Part shown: positions 62,474 through 64,000 of the stretch, piece after piece
Position numbering within the stretch: position 1 is the stretch's first letter
Layout: the number at the start of each line of letters is the position of its first letter
DNA from: Rhynchopus sp. YZ270_cl-10
Lineage: Eukaryota > Euglenozoa > Diplonemea > Diplonemida > Diplonemidae
Assembly (NCBI GenBank): GCA_964035575.1
Contig: OZ037851.1
Location: 1,054,001-1,118,000 of the forward strand
Length of the DNA stretch: 64,000 bases
Direction: 5' to 3'
The notes under the pieces: model-generated
Told to the model about the DNA's origin: nothing
The model's input: the letters and a program-made list of their open reading frames with translations, nothing else
The model's database searches: none
Position numbers and translations under genes: made by a program

Positions 62474-63145
62474 TAGGGGTTATCAAAGGGTTCTTACGTT
62501 TCTTGCTTTCACAATGATGAAAAAATGTGAGAAATATGCAAAAAAAACTGCCCTTTTCAACCAACAAAGCGAAGAGCATAGTGTGTTATGTGAAGAAAAA
62601 AAAGTGTGTTTGCGACAATGGAAGAAAGAAGAGGTTAATAAAAAGGCAGCCGTTTTCTAGCATATATATGCGGAGGCCGATATGAGCGTTTTTTGTGGCT
62701 CATTTCACAACAACTTACTGATTCCACACGGAAATGTGCAGGCTGTATCCCAATTCCACACCCCCCCTTTCAATTTTTCAAAGCAATGACAGTCTCTTGA
62801 CTGTCACCTCCAAAACCCCTTCCTCGGTGAATATTGGGTACAAACCTTAGTCCCACCTCCCACCTTGGGCGATTTTTCGGCACAAAAAAAAAAAAAAAAA
62901 TCGTATCATTGCTTTTTAGTTGCCTTTCAACAAAATTACCAACGTGGAATTTCACCAAAAAAAATGATACCCTCCTCTCTTTTCCCCCATATTTTTCAGC
63001 GGACTACGAGACTTCGGATTATTTTTTTTCCGACCTTTCTTTCCCCCCTCCTCCTCCTCCTCCTCCTCCCCCTCTCCCCCTTTTTTGTCCCTTTCTCTAA
63101 GCTTCTCAGATGGGGTTTTTTTTTTTTTTTTGACATTTCAAAAAA
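62474..63145. other. Intergenic region before ERCC1
   Basis: A/T-rich with A runs at 62880-62900 and T runs at 63118-63131. A CCCATATTTTTCAG site at 62986-62999 and a CCTCC repeat tract (63047-63080) precede the ATG. No gene seen. Confidence 0.55.
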
Positions 63146-64000
63146 ATGCAAACCATCGTCACAATAAACAGCAACCAACGAGCAAACCCCGTTGCGAAGC
63201 TCATTCGTGCCCCGGTTGTGTACTATGAGAAGAAGTCCTCCGCCTCTGGTGGAGACGTTCCTCCGATGTACTGGGACTATAGCATTGAGGGTGGACCCGG
63301 GGTGTTGTTTGTTTCGGTACTCTACCACGCTAAGTATCCTAGGTATTTAGAGGGGCGCATGGGGAAGAACGGCACCCATGGGGATGGATACCTTGTGTGT
63401 CTGTACGACGCAAAGAACGATGCAAATAAGGATTCGCTCGAGGCAATCAATGTGCTTGCGGTGAAACATGGTTTCGCTCTGCTAGTTGCTTGGAGCAATG
63501 AGGACTGCGCAGCGTACATCGAAACACTCCGGCGACAGCCTCGTAAACAAAGTCTCAAAGGGAAAAAGGGCTACGGAAAAGAGCTCCTTCAAGCTTCCTC
63601 TACCGCAGGCATTCTGTCCTCCATCCGTGCATGGAACAAAAGGGACGCAGAGACCATAGTGTCCACAGTAGGCTCCATCGCCTCCCTTGCCTCCAAAGAT
63701 GATACAGAGCTCCTCAAAATACCAGGTCTCGGCCCAACCAAGGTGGACAGCCTTCGGTTCCTTCTTACCGCAAAGCTTAAGGAAGGGCGGCCGAAGTCTG
63801 CAAGCGTTGTCCCTCCTCGTGTCACTATGGCTCCCAATGCAGTACCCCTAGCAATGTCGTTTGGGACGGATGTGACTCTGGGGGGTGGGGGTGGTGGTGT
63901 GGGTGTGGGTGTGGGTGTGGGGGGTATTGTTGTGCCCGAGAAGCACGTCTTCCCACCGGTGCAGCCCAGGAGAAAGCCGGTGCCCTTTGTACAGAGAGCT
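63146..64000 (+). CDS. ERCC1: ERCC1/Rad10 nucleotide excision repair protein (partial, runs off the window)
   Basis: 285 codons are open to the window end with no stop. The central nuclease-like, XPA-binding domain follows the ERCC1 pattern: VSVLYHAKYPRYLEGRMGKN, VCLYDAKNDANKDSLEAINV, FALLVAWSNEDCAAYIETLR. The tandem helix-hairpin-helix lies at residues 160-210: SIRAWNKRDAETIVSTVGSI, then LLKIPGLGPTKVDSLRFLL. In other eukaryotes it pairs with XPF to cut the 5' side of lesions. After the HhH2, where most ERCC1 proteins end, there is an unusual tail with a GT-repeat-encoded Gly/Val run (63890-63930) and a Pro/Arg-rich patch. Start ATG 63146 follows a T tract ending TGACATTTCAAAAA. Confidence 0.85.
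   Translation, partial: MQTIVTINSNQRANPVAKLIRAPVVYYEKKSSASGGDVPPMYWDYSIEGGPGVLFVSVLYHAKYPRYLEGRMGKNGTHGDGYLVCLYDAKNDANKDSLEAINVLAVKHGFALLVAWSNEDCAAYIETLRRQPRKQSLKGKKGYGKELLQASSTAGILSSIRAWNKRDAETIVSTVGSIASLASKDDTELLKIPGLGPTKVDSLRFLLTAKLKEGRPKSASVVPPRVTMAPNAVPLAMSFGTDVTLGGGGGGVGVGVGVGGIVVPEKHVFPPVQPRRKPVPFVQRA

Overview
This window is nuclear DNA of a free-living-type protist. It uses the standard genetic code, with TAA, TAG and TGA all serving as stops. It has spliceosomal introns, long T-rich intergenic stretches and a very high density of short repeats. The genes point to a mitochondrion-bearing eukaryote: a PPR protein, a mitochondrial-carrier-fold protein, a TBC RabGAP, a Nek kinase, a NAA50-type acetyltransferase, ERCC1 and a LAMTOR5-like subunit. 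The species cannot be named from sequence alone. Every gene I could support lies on the + strand. Most have a pyrimidine-rich tract ending in AG shortly before the ATG. Together these recall euglenozoans, especially diplonemids, with directional gene clusters and spliced-leader trans-splicing; that placement is inference.

Layout. 1-10 kb: the tail of an unknown gene, a small ORF, a PPR protein, a repeat-rich gap with a pogo/Tc1-like transposon, a Nudix hydrolase, a TBC RabGAP and a divergent carrier. 10.5-14.4 kb: a three-exon zeta-type P-loop kinase whose first intron (2 kb) holds a TIR element and a heptamer minisatellite. 14.4-21.1 kb: a gene desert packed with short structured repeats. 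21.1-24.1 kb: a ubiquitin-like-fold protein and a double-zinc-ribbon protein. 24.1-32.6 kb: a second desert with decayed coding scraps and duplicated repeats. 32.6-36.9 kb: a three-exon PDZ protein with a caspase-like domain. 36.9-44.7 kb: a desert dominated by a 4.9-kb TIR-bounded composite element. 44.7-48.9 kb: a Nek-type kinase with a long tail. 48.9-53.3 kb: a desert. 53.3-64 kb: an unknown two-exon gene, LAMTOR5-like, a LigB-type dioxygenase, an unknown membrane protein, NAA50-like, an APH/choline-kinase-like protein, and ERCC1 running off the end.

Where introns could be placed by reading-frame phase, nearly all begin GTATG and end CAG or TAG. The deserts hold four families of short repeat modules, here called A, C, D and E. 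I found them only in the + orientation, the same as the genes. They are spaced tens of bases apart, and A and C also occur inside introns. Around them are at least a dozen different foldback (hairpin) elements. The strand-consistent module array is the most unusual signal in the window.

The genes do not form one pathway. Loose themes are membrane and nutrient signalling (RabGAP, LAMTOR5-like), the mitochondrion (PPR, carrier), kinase signalling and DNA repair.
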